Origin: Candidatus Avedoeria danica
Lineage (GTDB): Bacteria > Chloroflexota > Anaerolineae > Epilineales > Epilineaceae
Reading direction: 5' to 3'
Length of the DNA: 64,000 nt
Assembly (NCBI GenBank): GCA_016703025.1
Contig: JADJCV010000004.1
Location: forward strand, 434,001 to 498,000
The translations under genes were made by a program, and so were the position numbers. Shown piece by piece: positions 1 to 9,107 of this stretch; the first letter of the stretch is position 1, and the number at the start of each line of letters is the position of its first letter. The notes beneath the pieces are model-generated. The model was not told the origin of the DNA, did not search any database, and saw nothing but the letters and a program-made list of their open reading frames with translations.

Positions 1-121
1 CCCGCCGGCTGCCGGCGGCGGCGCGTTGGGCCGATCACGTCGCCGTCGTGCTGCGGCGCGCGCCGTGACGCCGGCGGACGAGCGCGGATCGGCGGCCGGA
101 ACGGGTGTGGCCGGCTGGGCG

Positions 122-1186
122 ATGCGCTGTCCGGCATGCGGGCACCCGCTCGGCGTGCTGCCGGAAGCCACGGCCTCCAGCCGGTCGGAAGCGGATCACA
201 CAGATGCCGACGGAGATGCCGACGCAGATGCAGATGCAGACGCCAGTGCCGTCGCCGCGATCCGCTGCACCGCATGCGGCGCGCAGTGGCCGTGTCGGGA
301 TGGCATCTGGCGCTTCCTCCAAGCGGAGGATGCGGCCCGCCTCGGGGCCTTCTTGGCCGAGTACACCGCCGTACGGCGCGCCGAGGGCCGTGCCGCGATG
401 ACGGCCGCGGAGCGGTTCGCGCTGCCCGAGGCGCTGTCGTCGACGCCGCTGGCGTGGCAGTGGCGGATCCGCGCCGCAAGCCACCGCACGTTCTGCCGCA
501 CGGTGCTGTCCGGCGGCATGCCCGGGCGGGTTGTCGACGTCGGCGCCGGCACGGGCTGGCTGGCGTGGCGGCTCGCCGTCGGCGGCGCCGACGTGTTGGC
601 CGTCGACGTCAGCGACGATGCGGGTGACGGGCTCGGCGCGGGCGGGCTGTACGCGGCCGATCTCGCCGCGCGCGGCCTGGCTCGACGATTCGTTCGCGCC
701 GTCGCCCATGCCGACCGCCTGCCCGTCGCGGACGGCGCCGCCGATCTCGTCATCTTCAACGCCAGCCTGCACTACGCCGTCGATCCGGCGGCGACGCTGG
801 CCGAGACGGCCCGTGCCGTGCGACCCGGTGGGCGCGTCGTCGTCGTCGACAGTCCGATCTACGCGCGCCATTCGAGCGGGGCGCAGATGGTGGCCGAGCG
901 CGCCGCGGCGTTTACGGCGCGCTACGGCTACCCGTCCACCGCCCAGGGCAGCCGCGAGTTCCTCGTCGCCGGTGAGCTCGAGCGGATCGGCGCGGCCATC
1001 GGGCTGACCTTCCGGCACGCGCGACCGTTCGTCGACGTCCGGTGGGCGCTGCGGCCGCTCACGGCGCGGCTGCGTGGCCGCCGGGCGCCGGCGCGGTTCG
1101 CGGTGTCGATCGGCACGAAGCGCGGCGAGCGCGTCGGCGATCGACACGGCCACGGCAGAGAGAGCGGTCCGACCCGAATGCTATAA
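122..1186 (+). CDS. SAM-dependent methyltransferase with N-terminal zinc ribbon
   Basis: Predicted cytosolic class I methyltransferase, 354 aa from this ATG. The N-terminus carries two CxxC knuckles (Cys3/Cys6 and Cys49/Cys52), an RlmA-like zinc ribbon. They are separated by a loop containing an Asp-Ala repeat coded by a short GAYGCN-type repeat near 205-245. The Rossmann domain starts with a glycine-rich motif I, VVDVGAGTG, at about 137-145. It is followed by an acidic motif II (AVDVSDD), a PVADGAADLVIFNASLHY segment and a VRPGGRVVVVDSP strand, all standard for ubiE/rRNA-type methyltransferases. In-frame GTG and ATG codons upstream (26, 107) are possible starts; I prefer 122 because the zinc ribbon begins there. 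The substrate is unknown; ribosomal RNA is possible by analogy with RlmA, but this is inference. Confidence 0.8.
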   Translation: MRCPACGHPLGVLPEATASSRSEADHTDADGDADADADADASAVAAIRCTACGAQWPCRDGIWRFLQAEDAARLGAFLAEYTAVRRAEGRAAMTAAERFALPEALSSTPLAWQWRIRAASHRTFCRTVLSGGMPGRVVDVGAGTGWLAWRLAVGGADVLAVDVSDDAGDGLGAGGLYAADLAARGLARRFVRAVAHADRLPVADGAADLVIFNASLHYAVDPAATLAETARAVRPGGRVVVVDSPIYARHSSGAQMVAERAAAFTARYGYPSTAQGSREFLVAGELERIGAAIGLTFRHARPFVDVRWALRPLTARLRGRRAPARFAVSIGTKRGERVGDRHGHGRESGPTRML

Positions 1187-1187
1187 T
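1182..1187 (+). promoter_or_regulatory. -10 element TATAAT, leaderless promoter
   Basis: A perfect TATAAT lies inside the stop region of the methyltransferase gene, with only six bases between it and the ATG at 1194. A start about 7 nt downstream of the -10 would fall on or next to the ATG, so the mRNA should be leaderless. No convincing -35 is visible. The downstream bases CGCC recur after other -10 boxes in this window. Confidence 0.55.
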
Positions 1188-1193
1188 CGCCGG

Positions 1194-2618
1194 ATGGCCG
1201 ACCCCCAAGCGCCGACCGCCGCCTCGCCGGCGGCCGCCCTATCGGACACCGAGCTCGAGATCCTCCGGCTCGTCGCCACCGGCGCGACGAACCGCGAGAT
1301 CGCGCACGTCCGCACGATCTCCGAAGCGACGGTCAAGAAGCACCTGACGAACATCAACGCCAAGCTCGGCACGGCGAACCGGACCGAGGCGATGCGGCGG
1401 GCGCTCGACACCGGGCTGATCGCGCTTGGCGACCCGAGCGACGGCGGGCCGGATGCCGGCGGCGGCAACGACGATGCGCGCCGCAGCGACGGCGGGGCGG
1501 CGGCGCGTCTGGCCGAAGAGCTTTCGCGCACCCGTCGGCGGGCGCGGCGGACCGTCATGTTCACGCTCGGCGGCGCAGCGCTGACCGTGCTGGCCATCCT
1601 CGGCGCCGCCACGTGGCGCCTCACGCACGGCGCCGCGACGCCGACCCCGCCGCCGACCGCAGCGGCGCCGGCGCCACAGGCATGGGTCCTCGGCCGACAG
1701 CTGCCCGAGGCGCGCACCGGGTTGGCGGCCGTCGCCGCCGGCGCCGACCTGTTCGTCATCGCAGGGGCGACGGACGGCGGCCGCCTGGTGAGCACGACGC
1801 TGCAGTACGCCGGCGGCGCGGGGCTCGACTGGCGGGTGCGCGCCTCGAAGCCGACGGCGGTGCGCGACGTGGCGGGCGTGGCCGTTCAGGGCAAGATCAT
1901 CGTGCCGGGCGGCTGCGCGGCCGATGGGCGGGCGACGGGGGTTGTCGAGATCTATGATCCGCGCACCGACACGTGGCGGGCCGCCGCGCCGCTGCCGGCC
2001 GGTCGCGCCGTCTGCGGCTACGGTCTGGCGATGCTCGACGGTCAGGTCTACCTCTTCGGCGGCCGTGCCGACGAGGATGCTTCGAGCGCGACGGATGCGA
2101 TCCTGCGCTACGACTGGAGCACGGATACCTGGACCGTCGAGCCCGACCGGCTCTTGCGGCCGAGAGCGGACCTGGCGGCGGCGGCCTTCGAAGGGCGGAT
2201 CCACGTGGTCGGCGGCCGGAGCCCCGGCGGCAAGCCCGAGAACAACCACTGGGTGTTCCGGCCGTTCGAGCCGACCGCCGACCGGTGGGACGAGACGGCC
2301 GCACCGCTGCCGGACGCCCGCGCGGGCCACGCTCTGGCCGTCGCGAACGTCTCGGGCGAGCGGTTGTACGTCGTCGGCGGCGGCTGGAACGCCCACCTCG
2401 ACGTCGGGACGCTGGCCTACGACCTCGAGCGCGGCGCGTGGTCCGAGTTCGCGGTCGTCCGCGGCTACACGCCGGATCGTGGCGCCGGGCTGGCGGTGCT
2501 CGCGCGGCAGCAGCTCGTGCTCGTCGGGGGCCAGCGGCTGAGCGGCGAACCGTTGCGCCAGACCTATCTCCGGCCGCTCAAGTATCAGATCGTCCTGCCG
2601 ACCGGCGGCCAGCGATGA
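1194..2618 (+). CDS. Membrane-anchored LuxR-type regulator with Kelch propeller
   Basis: 474 aa. Residues about 16-75 form a LuxR/GerE helix-turn-helix (LSDTELEILRLVATG, then NREIA and TVKKHLTNINAKLG). A charged linker follows, then one hydrophobic helix at about 120-142. The rest is a Kelch-type beta-propeller with repeated GG-Y...D.W blocks, for example IIVPGG, VYLFGGR, IHVVGGR, LYVVGGG and LVLVGGQ. The layout predicts a cytoplasmic DNA-binding head and an extracytoplasmic propeller sensor in one chain, without a receiver domain or kinase. Longer upstream starts in the same frame are ruled out by the TATAAT just before this ATG and by lack of homology. The targets are unknown; the adjacent secreted proteins are natural candidates. 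Confidence 0.85.
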   Translation: MADPQAPTAASPAAALSDTELEILRLVATGATNREIAHVRTISEATVKKHLTNINAKLGTANRTEAMRRALDTGLIALGDPSDGGPDAGGGNDDARRSDGGAAARLAEELSRTRRRARRTVMFTLGGAALTVLAILGAATWRLTHGAATPTPPPTAAAPAPQAWVLGRQLPEARTGLAAVAAGADLFVIAGATDGGRLVSTTLQYAGGAGLDWRVRASKPTAVRDVAGVAVQGKIIVPGGCAADGRATGVVEIYDPRTDTWRAAAPLPAGRAVCGYGLAMLDGQVYLFGGRADEDASSATDAILRYDWSTDTWTVEPDRLLRPRADLAAAAFEGRIHVVGGRSPGGKPENNHWVFRPFEPTADRWDETAAPLPDARAGHALAVANVSGERLYVVGGGWNAHLDVGTLAYDLERGAWSEFAVVRGYTPDRGAGLAVLARQQLVLVGGQRLSGEPLRQTYLRPLKYQIVLPTGGQR

Positions 2619-2626
2619 CGCGCCGC

Positions 2627-2696
2627 GCCGCAGTGTTACCCGAGCAGTGCCACCCGAGCAGTGCCACCCGAGCAGTGCCACCCGAACAGTGCCACG
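2627..2696 (+). repeat. 14-bp tandem repeat, about five copies
   Basis: Three identical copies of CGAGCAGTGCCACC (2641-2682) are flanked by a diverged copy on each side (2627-2640 and 2683-2696). The array fills the gap between the Kelch regulator and the next start at 2748, so it lies in the leader or promoter region of that gene. Confidence 0.85.
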
Positions 2697-2747
2697 TCGC
2701 ACGGCTCGGGCCGTGGCGAACGTCAACCGATACGATTGGAGGCTTCG

Positions 2748-3929
2748 ATGTCGAGCGAACCCGGTTCGCCCCGGCCCACCGTCCACATCCGCCGTGCCAC
2801 GCTGGCCGGCCTGGCGGCGCTCGTGCTGGCGTGCGGCGCGGCGTACGGCGTCGGCGCCGCCAGTGTCGCCGGCGCCGTCCAGGTCGCCACGCTGATCGAG
2901 GACCAAGGCTTCGAGGGCGCGTTCCCGCCACCGGACTGGTATGTCCAGGACAACATGACGCCGCCCGGACAGTACGTGTGGGCGCGGACGACATGTACCG
3001 CGCCGTCCGGCGGCGGCAGCGCCAGCGCCTGGTCGGTCGGCGGCGGCGCATCGGGCGGCGGCCTGGCGTGCGGCGGCACGTACGCCGGCCCGTCGGAGAG
3101 CGACCTGATGTTCGGGCCGATCGACACCCGACCCTTCGAGGACGGGCTGCAGGTGGCAACGTACTTCAAGCTCGACCTGCACCGCGAGTCGGACTTCCAG
3201 GTCTGCGTCACCAACCCCGGCTCGCCCGGCGGAGTCGACTGCTTCTCGGTCGGTGTGCTGCAGATCGACTGGAACTACTTCGAGCCGAAGCTCCAGTTCC
3301 CGCTCGTCGGCGGGCAAGAGGAGGCGTTCGTCGTCTTCCGTTTCCGCGACCGCGATTTCGAGGCGCCGCACCAGGGGGCCTTCGTCGACCGCGTCGTCAT
3401 CCACGGCCTATCGGATGCGCCGCCGCCCACGACGACCGGCGCGGCCACGACCGCCGCGCCGACCGCCACGCCCTCGCCCTCCGCCAGCACGACCCACACC
3501 GCGTCGCCGAGCGCGACGCGCACCGGCACGCCCGTGCCCACAGCCGCCACGGGCAGCCCGACGGCATCGCCGACCGGGGCGCCCTCCGGCACGCCGACCG
3601 CGACGCGCACCCCGACCGGCACGGGCTCCCCGCCGAGCGCGACGCCCACCCGCACCGGCACGCCGCCCAGCACGCCACCGACGTCCGTGGTCACGCCGGA
3701 CCGCCGGACGGCCACCGCCACGCCGTCGGCCACCGGGACGTTCGTGCTCCCGCCGCCGCCGACCGTCGTCGGCACCGTCACGGACGCACCGACGTCGACG
3801 TTGGAACCGACATCGACGGCCGGTCCGACCCTGGCGACGCCGACGACACCGACGGCGACGCCGACGGTGCTCGTCACGCCGGAGCATCGGATCTACCTGC
3901 CGTACGGGGTCCTGCGCCGCTCCCCCTGA
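2748..3929 (+). CDS. Secreted 'FPPxxW' protein with Thr/Pro linker and YLP tail
   Basis: 393 aa. The ATG is preceded by GGAGG at 2738-2742. A hydrophobic signal sequence spans about residues 18-45. A beta-rich domain (about 50-220) starts with FEGAFPPPDW and resembles the choice-of-anchor J / cleaved-adhesin family. It is followed by a long Thr/Ser/Pro/Ala linker with TPT-type motifs. The protein ends RIYLPYGVLRRSP, a short YLP segment followed by basic residues. That ending recurs in other proteins of this window and is common in secreted Chloroflexota proteins. The domain is paralogous to residues about 85-280 of the next gene. The likely role is a surface or secreted binding protein; no catalytic motif is visible. 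Confidence 0.75.
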   Translation: MSSEPGSPRPTVHIRRATLAGLAALVLACGAAYGVGAASVAGAVQVATLIEDQGFEGAFPPPDWYVQDNMTPPGQYVWARTTCTAPSGGGSASAWSVGGGASGGGLACGGTYAGPSESDLMFGPIDTRPFEDGLQVATYFKLDLHRESDFQVCVTNPGSPGGVDCFSVGVLQIDWNYFEPKLQFPLVGGQEEAFVVFRFRDRDFEAPHQGAFVDRVVIHGLSDAPPPTTTGAATTAAPTATPSPSASTTHTASPSATRTGTPVPTAATGSPTASPTGAPSGTPTATRTPTGTGSPPSATPTRTGTPPSTPPTSVVTPDRRTATATPSATGTFVLPPPPTVVGTVTDAPTSTLEPTSTAGPTLATPTTPTATPTVLVTPEHRIYLPYGVLRRSP

Positions 3930-3998
3930 GGCGCTCCCCTGAGATTCGGCTTGCTTCGCTGCTGCGACAGAGCGTTGGCGCCGTCCGAAGGGCGTGTG

Positions 3999-4004
3999 CT
4001 AGAC
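3999..4004 (+). promoter_or_regulatory. Candidate -10 element TAGACT
   Basis: TAGACT followed by GTCGCC lies 54 nt upstream of the ATG at 4058, giving a leader of about 48 nt that contains the ribosome binding site. No clear -35 is visible. Confidence 0.35.
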
Positions 4005-4057
4005 TGTCGCCCGCTGGTCATGGCCGCCTTGCGCGGATGATGGGGAGGAGACTTGTC

Positions 4058-6202
4058 ATGAGGATGCGCGAGGGAGCGGCGGTGCTCGGTGCGGTCGTCG
4101 CGGGGATGTGGGCGCTTCAAGGGGGCGCACCGGCGGTGCGCGCCGATCGGTCCGATTCGTTCAAGGTCGTGCCGGCTGCGGCAACGGTCGTCGAGGCGGC
4201 CTCGGTTGGGCTCGTGCCGGTCGAGGTCGGCGACAGCCGGACGGTCCGTCAGCGACCCCTTGCCGTCCGACCGCGGTCCCTGCAACAGGGCGCCGTGCCG
4301 GTGGCGGAAGAGGACTTCGAGGGCGACTTCCCGCCCGAGGGCTGGACGACCTATGACTTGCGGGTGGCGCAAGGTCAGCAAGAGAACTACACCTGGGGCA
4401 ACCAGGACGTGCTCCTCGCCGCGCCCGCACCGGGGCGGCCGGGGGGCGGCCTGAAGGCGCCGTGGTCGATCGGCGGCGGCCGGCTGGGTGCCAACCTGTC
4501 GCCGGGCTCGAACTACGATCAGCCGGTGGCCACCGATCTCGTCTACGGGCCGTTCGACGCGACGGACTTCGACGGCGGCGTGCAGGTGAACCTGCTGCTC
4601 TACCTCGACGGCCCGGTCGGCTTCCTGCCCAACGGCACGAACGAGGTCGTTCTGTCGTTCAGGGTCTGCGCCAGCACCACGGTGCCGACGGAGCTGCGGT
4701 GCTATTCCCTGAACTACAGGTCGGGGGACGGCACGGATCTCCGCAAGCGCTGGCTCTCGCTGTCGGAGCCGCTCAAGTTCCCGTTCGCCGCCAACCTGCC
4801 GGCCGCGCGGATCTACTTCCGTGTGGAGGACGCAACCCCCACGGGTACGCACACCGGCACGCTGATCGACAACGTGACGATCGAAGGGCTCTCGTCCTCC
4901 GTGCCGACCGCGACGCTCGAGCCGGGCGTGACGCCTTCGGCCACGCGGCCGCCGAGCGACACGCCGGTACCGGAGGCCACGCCGCCGCCCGCGACACCGG
5001 ACGGATCGTCGCGCACGTACCTGCCGATCGCCGTGAACAACGTCGACAAGGACATCATGGCCCCGTCCCAACCGACGGCTTTGCCCGGCAGCGTGGTGGT
5101 GGGCTTCGGGACGAATGTTCTGAACGACGGCACGCTCGTCGGCCAAGGCACGCGCTTCGGACGCATCTTCCAGTTGTGTTCGGCCCAGCGTTGGACCGGT
5201 CTGCCCGTCGACACCTTGCTGTCCGTGCAGTGGTACGAAGACGTCGCGGGAAGGTGGCAGAAGATCATCCTGACCGACGGCAACGAGCGCCTCAACCCGA
5301 CGACGAAGACCACGGCCGCGTCCGGCTTCCTGTCCGAGTGCGTGAATGCCGCCGATGGGTCGGCGCTCGAGCCGGGGCGTCTCAGGGTCGCCGTGTTCCT
5401 GCGGGGCGAGGCGGTGGCGTGGTCGGACGAGGTGGCCGAGGTGACGGGCAACAGCGGTCCCGGGCCCACACCGAGCGCCGTGCCGACACTGCCGGCGAAC
5501 TGCCAGAATCCGGTCGTCAACGGCGACTTCGAACTTGGGGGCGAAGGCTGGTCGGGCAGCGCCCGCAACGGCCATGAGCTGCTGCGCACGCCGGGCTTCC
5601 AGAGCCGATTCGCGATCGACCTGGGCGGCTACGACAACGCTGAGGACATCTTGGTGAACTCCGGCAAGATCGAGACGCTGCCGCTCGAGGACATCGCGTC
5701 CGTGCAGATCAAGCTGGCGCTCGGTATGCTCGGCAACGAGACGCGGGGCAACGGCGACAACGCCGACAAGTTCTTCCTCGGCGTCGTCGGCGACGCGCCG
5801 ACGGACCAGGGGGCGCAGTGGTTGAGTGAGGACTCGCCCGTCGGTGGCCAGCTGCTGCCCCTTGGCCAGTGGGTGCCGCTCTCGGTCGATCTCAAGGATC
5901 TCTGGGCCAAGCGCGATGGGTTCAACTCGGCGCAGATCTTCTTCGGCGCGACGACGAACGGGTCAAACCCGATGGCGTTCGGCCTCGACAACGTCGCCGT
6001 CGAGTACTGCCGCAAGACCGGCGAGGTCGTGCGCCAGGACGTGCGCTGGACGCCGGCCCGGATGTCCGCCGCCCACCTCGCCGCCGCGCTCCGCAACGCC
6101 CGGCCGTTCGGGACGGACGACGTGCGGCGCACCGGCCCGACCTTCCGTGCGATCGAGCAGTTCGGCGTTCGCGAGAACCGCGGCACAACGGCAGGCCGTT
6201 GA
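4058..6202 (+). CDS. Large secreted multidomain protein (choice-of-anchor J plus CBM-like)
   Basis: 714 aa. GGGAGGAG at 4043-4050 fixes the start. An N-terminal signal sequence is followed at about residue 85 by a domain beginning DFEGDFPPEGW. This domain is alignable with the preceding gene (shared SIGGG, DLVYGPFD, GVQV and VCAST-type positions). A Pro/Thr linker and a TYLPIAVNNV segment follow mid-protein. A middle beta domain of about 120 aa comes next, then a C-terminal domain starting NPVVNGDFELGGEGW, typical of carbohydrate-binding CBM4/9-like modules. The internal YLP segment sits where the shorter paralogue ends, so this gene may have grown by fusing extra modules behind a complete YLP-tailed protein. 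Expected location is outside the cytoplasmic membrane; ligand unknown. Confidence 0.75.
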   Translation: MRMREGAAVLGAVVAGMWALQGGAPAVRADRSDSFKVVPAAATVVEAASVGLVPVEVGDSRTVRQRPLAVRPRSLQQGAVPVAEEDFEGDFPPEGWTTYDLRVAQGQQENYTWGNQDVLLAAPAPGRPGGGLKAPWSIGGGRLGANLSPGSNYDQPVATDLVYGPFDATDFDGGVQVNLLLYLDGPVGFLPNGTNEVVLSFRVCASTTVPTELRCYSLNYRSGDGTDLRKRWLSLSEPLKFPFAANLPAARIYFRVEDATPTGTHTGTLIDNVTIEGLSSSVPTATLEPGVTPSATRPPSDTPVPEATPPPATPDGSSRTYLPIAVNNVDKDIMAPSQPTALPGSVVVGFGTNVLNDGTLVGQGTRFGRIFQLCSAQRWTGLPVDTLLSVQWYEDVAGRWQKIILTDGNERLNPTTKTTAASGFLSECVNAADGSALEPGRLRVAVFLRGEAVAWSDEVAEVTGNSGPGPTPSAVPTLPANCQNPVVNGDFELGGEGWSGSARNGHELLRTPGFQSRFAIDLGGYDNAEDILVNSGKIETLPLEDIASVQIKLALGMLGNETRGNGDNADKFFLGVVGDAPTDQGAQWLSEDSPVGGQLLPLGQWVPLSVDLKDLWAKRDGFNSAQIFFGATTNGSNPMAFGLDNVAVEYCRKTGEVVRQDVRWTPARMSAAHLAAALRNARPFGTDDVRRTGPTFRAIEQFGVRENRGTTAGR

Positions 6203-6255
6203 CCGCCCGGCGGACCGCGCGCCCGGGCGAATGACGGTGCAGTCGTTCAGCGATC

Positions 6256-6287
6256 GGGTAGGGGCGCACAACCGTGCGCCCCTACCC
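6256..6287. repeat. REP-like palindrome, 14-bp stem
   Basis: A perfect inverted repeat: GGGTAGGGGCGCAC, loop AACC, then the exact complement. It lies between the stop at 6202 and the start at 6352. It could terminate transcription of the upstream gene, but no T-tract follows. The GTAGGGGC head matches other palindromes at 62703 and 62758. Confidence 0.8.
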
Positions 6288-6351
6288 GCGCCCCATCGCG
6301 CGGCCCGACGTCTGCTCGCCCCGCGGTGATCGCCACGCCCGCGCTCGCCGC

Positions 6352-8058
6352 ATGATCCCGCCACCGCTTCTGCGTCGACTGCGGCTGTCCGCCGTGGCGC
6401 TGCTCGGTGTCGCCGGCGCGGCCCTGTGGCTCGCGCTCCGCCCGCCGTCCGGCGCCGGGCTGGCCGGCGCGGCCGCCCACCGCCTGGCGACGATCCCGTT
6501 CACCGACGTGCACCCGTGGGGCGCCAACGTCTTCCTCGAGCGTGAGGTCGAGGCGTGGAAGGCGGAACAGACCGTTGTCCTGGCCGCCGACGCCGGGATC
6601 CGTTGGGCCAAGCAGCACCTGCCGTGGGCCGATGTCGAGCGCGAGCGCGGACGATTGGACTGGGCGAAGTACGATCGGATCGTCGACGTCTGTGATGCGA
6701 ACGGGATCGAGGTTATCTGGCGGATCGACTGGACGCCCGCTTGGGCGGCGCGCGACGACCACGGCCCGGGCGCGAACAACGTCCCGGCCGACCCGGCGGA
6801 CCTCGCCCGCTTCGTGGGCGAGGCGGCGGCGCACTTCAAGGGGCGGGTCCGGTTCTACCAGATCTGGAACGAGCCGAACCTGGCCAGCGAGTGGGGCTAC
6901 CGGCCCGTCGACCCCGCGAGCTACGTGGCGCTGCTGGCCGCCGCCGCCGCCGCCGCGCGCGCGGCCGACCCGGCCGCGGTGATCATCGCCGCGCCGCTGG
7001 CGATCAACACCGAGACCCTGGCCGAGGGCGACAACCTGAACGATCTCGACTACCTGCGCGGGATGTATGCCGCCGGCGCCGCCGAGCACTTCGACATCCT
7101 GGCGGCCAACGCGTTCGGGATGGACCGGCCGCCGAACGACCCGCCGGCGCCGGACCGTCTGAACTTCCGGCGAATCGAGTTGCAGCGGGCGATCATGCGC
7201 GAAGCGGGTGACGACGAGACGCCGATCTGGCTCTCCGAGTACGGCTGGAACGCTGCGCCGGTCGGCCTGGCGGACAACATCTGGGGCCACGTGCCGGCCG
7301 CGTCGCAGGCCGAGTGGACGGTCGAGGGCGTCCGCTTGGCGCAGGCCGAGTGGCCGTGGGCGGGCGTCTTCGGGCTGTGGTACTTCCGGCAGTGGGGCGG
7401 CATCGCGCCCGACCGGGCGGATTACTGGTTCGCCGCCGTCATGCCCGACTTCACGCCGACGCGCCTGTTCGACGCCGTGCGCGACGCCGCAAGCGGGACG
7501 ATCGTTGCCGGCCCAGGTTTCTGGCAGGAGCGCAGCGCGCCGGTGCGCGTGACACCGGGCGGCCGATGGCGCTGGCTGCCGCGCGAGGGCGCTTCGGACG
7601 GCCAGGCGCTCGTGGCGCAGGGCGCATCGGCGGACGGCGACGACGGCGCCGCTCGGCCGGCCGAGTCCACTGCCGCGCCGGGCGCTGCGGACCGCGACGG
7701 GCTCGTCTTCACGTTCCGCGGGCGCCAGGTCGTTGCCCGGCTGGCCACCGGCCGGCAGGCCGGCACGCTGGCCGTCGAGCTCGACGGCCAGGCGCAGTCC
7801 CCGCGTGCGCTCGGCGGCGCCGAGGCGGCCTGGGCCGACGTGACGCTCGTGGAAGGCCTCGACGGCGGTGCGCACACGCTGCGACTGACGGCCGGCGCGG
7901 CGGGCGGTGAGATCGCCCTCGACCACTTCCGCGTCGACAGCGGCCCGCCGGCCGACCCGCGCACGCTGTGGTGGGCGCTGCTGGCTCTTGCGGCGGCAGC
8001 GCTCTTGGCCTCGATCCTCCGGGACGCGCGGCAGGTGGCCGTGAGGTTGAACGCTTGA
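6352..8058 (+). CDS. Membrane-anchored clan-A glycoside hydrolase-like protein
   Basis: 568 aa. An N-terminal membrane helix (about 8-27) and a second hydrophobic helix near the C-terminus (about 540-560) flank an extracytoplasmic region. A TIM-barrel typical of GH39/GH5-type enzymes spans about 45-390. The probable acid/base Glu lies in FYQIWNEPNL and the probable nucleophile Glu in IWLSEYGWN. A small beta domain of about 130 aa, resembling a carbohydrate-binding module, precedes the C-terminal helix. The substrate cannot be read from the sequence. Its stop overlaps a possible TTG start of rsgA (TTGA at 8055-8058), so the two may be co-translated. Confidence 0.75.
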   Translation: MIPPPLLRRLRLSAVALLGVAGAALWLALRPPSGAGLAGAAAHRLATIPFTDVHPWGANVFLEREVEAWKAEQTVVLAADAGIRWAKQHLPWADVERERGRLDWAKYDRIVDVCDANGIEVIWRIDWTPAWAARDDHGPGANNVPADPADLARFVGEAAAHFKGRVRFYQIWNEPNLASEWGYRPVDPASYVALLAAAAAAARAADPAAVIIAAPLAINTETLAEGDNLNDLDYLRGMYAAGAAEHFDILAANAFGMDRPPNDPPAPDRLNFRRIELQRAIMREAGDDETPIWLSEYGWNAAPVGLADNIWGHVPAASQAEWTVEGVRLAQAEWPWAGVFGLWYFRQWGGIAPDRADYWFAAVMPDFTPTRLFDAVRDAASGTIVAGPGFWQERSAPVRVTPGGRWRWLPREGASDGQALVAQGASADGDDGAARPAESTAAPGAADRDGLVFTFRGRQVVARLATGRQAGTLAVELDGQAQSPRALGGAEAAWADVTLVEGLDGGAHTLRLTAGAAGGEIALDHFRVDSGPPADPRTLWWALLALAAAALLASILRDARQVAVRLNA

Positions 8059-8144
8059 CCGCGCCCACGGCTGCGGCGGGCGGCGAGGGCGCGGCGCGGC
8101 CCGATGCGGTCGCGCCCGTCGACGCGGACGGGGGGAGTCGGGCT

Positions 8145-9098
8145 GTGGAGAATGACCGCGATGCCGTGCTCGAGGGCTGGGTCGTCCGGACGCAGAGCGG
8201 GTTCTATGCGGTCGAGACGGGGGGCGTGATCCTGAAGGCCACGCTGCGCGGTCGGCTGAAGCGGGACCGTGATCGCGAGGGGCTGATCGCCCTTGGCGAC
8301 CGCGTGAAGGTGCAGCGGACCGCGGCGCCGTCGGGCGGGGGTGGCAATGATGCCGTCATCGTTGAGCGGCTCGAGCGGACGAGCAGCTTGGTGCGCCGGG
8401 CGCCGGGTCCGAAGGGCGTCTGGTCAAAGGACGTCGTCATCGCGAACATCGACCTGTTGCTCGTCACGTTCAGCTGTCAACGTCCCGACCCGAACCCGCG
8501 CCTCATCGACCGCTTCCTTGCGCTGGCCGAGATCGACGAGCTGGACTGCATGATCGTCATCACGAAGGTGGACCTCGGCATCCAGCCGGTGGTGGCCGCC
8601 GACCTGGCGGAGTACGAGCGGATCGGCTACCGGATCCTCCCCGTTTCCGTGCGGACGGAGGAGGGCCTTGCCGCGGTGAAGGAGGCCCTGCACGGGCGCG
8701 TGAGCGCCGTCGTCGGGCCGAGCGGGGTCGGCAAGTCAAGCATGCTGAACGCGATCGAGCCCGGTCTCGCTCTCGGCGTCGGGGAGGTCAGCACGACGCA
8801 TCACAAGGGGCGGCACACGACGCGCGTCGGCGAACTCCACCCGCTGACGGGCGGCGGGCGGGTGGCCGACACGCCCGGCTTGCGCGAGCTTGCGTTGTGG
8901 GAGGTGGACGGCGCCGAGCTGCAGTGGGGCTTCGTCGAGTTCCGTCCCTACCTCAACCAGTGTCGCTTCCAGGACTGCAGCCACGTCCACGAGCCCGGCT
9001 GCGCCGTTCGGGCGGCGGTGGCCAGCGGCGGGATCAGCGCGCGGCGCCACGACAGCTACGTGCGGATGTTGTCGGGGGATGTCGAGCGGTCGTCGTAA
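8145..9098 (+). CDS. rsgA: Ribosome small subunit-dependent GTPase RsgA
   Basis: Circularly permuted GTPase that checks late 30S ribosome maturation in the cytosol. An OB fold (LEGWVVRTQSGFYAVET) comes first. The G domain follows in permuted order: G4 ITKVDLG (about 140), then G1 GPSGVGKSS (about 191-199), then G3 DTPG (about 242). A C-terminal zinc knuckle CRFQDCSHVHEPGC is present. From this GTG the protein is 317 aa, the normal family size, and GGGGGAG lies 8 nt upstream. A TTG at 8055 overlapping the previous stop would add 30 unconserved residues and is the alternative start. It converges with the next gene, leaving 9 nt. Confidence 0.93.
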   Translation: MENDRDAVLEGWVVRTQSGFYAVETGGVILKATLRGRLKRDRDREGLIALGDRVKVQRTAAPSGGGGNDAVIVERLERTSSLVRRAPGPKGVWSKDVVIANIDLLLVTFSCQRPDPNPRLIDRFLALAEIDELDCMIVITKVDLGIQPVVAADLAEYERIGYRILPVSVRTEEGLAAVKEALHGRVSAVVGPSGVGKSSMLNAIEPGLALGVGEVSTTHHKGRHTTRVGELHPLTGGGRVADTPGLRELALWEVDGAELQWGFVEFRPYLNQCRFQDCSHVHEPGCAVRAAVASGGISARRHDSYVRMLSGDVERSS

Positions 9099-9107
9099 CC
9101 TGCCGCG

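Noticed and set aside
1973..4057. A continuous plus frame upstream of the ATG at 4058, running through the Kelch and first FPPxxW genes
   Set aside because: The Arg-rich translation has no domains, and a strong RBS and signal peptide mark 4058 as the start.
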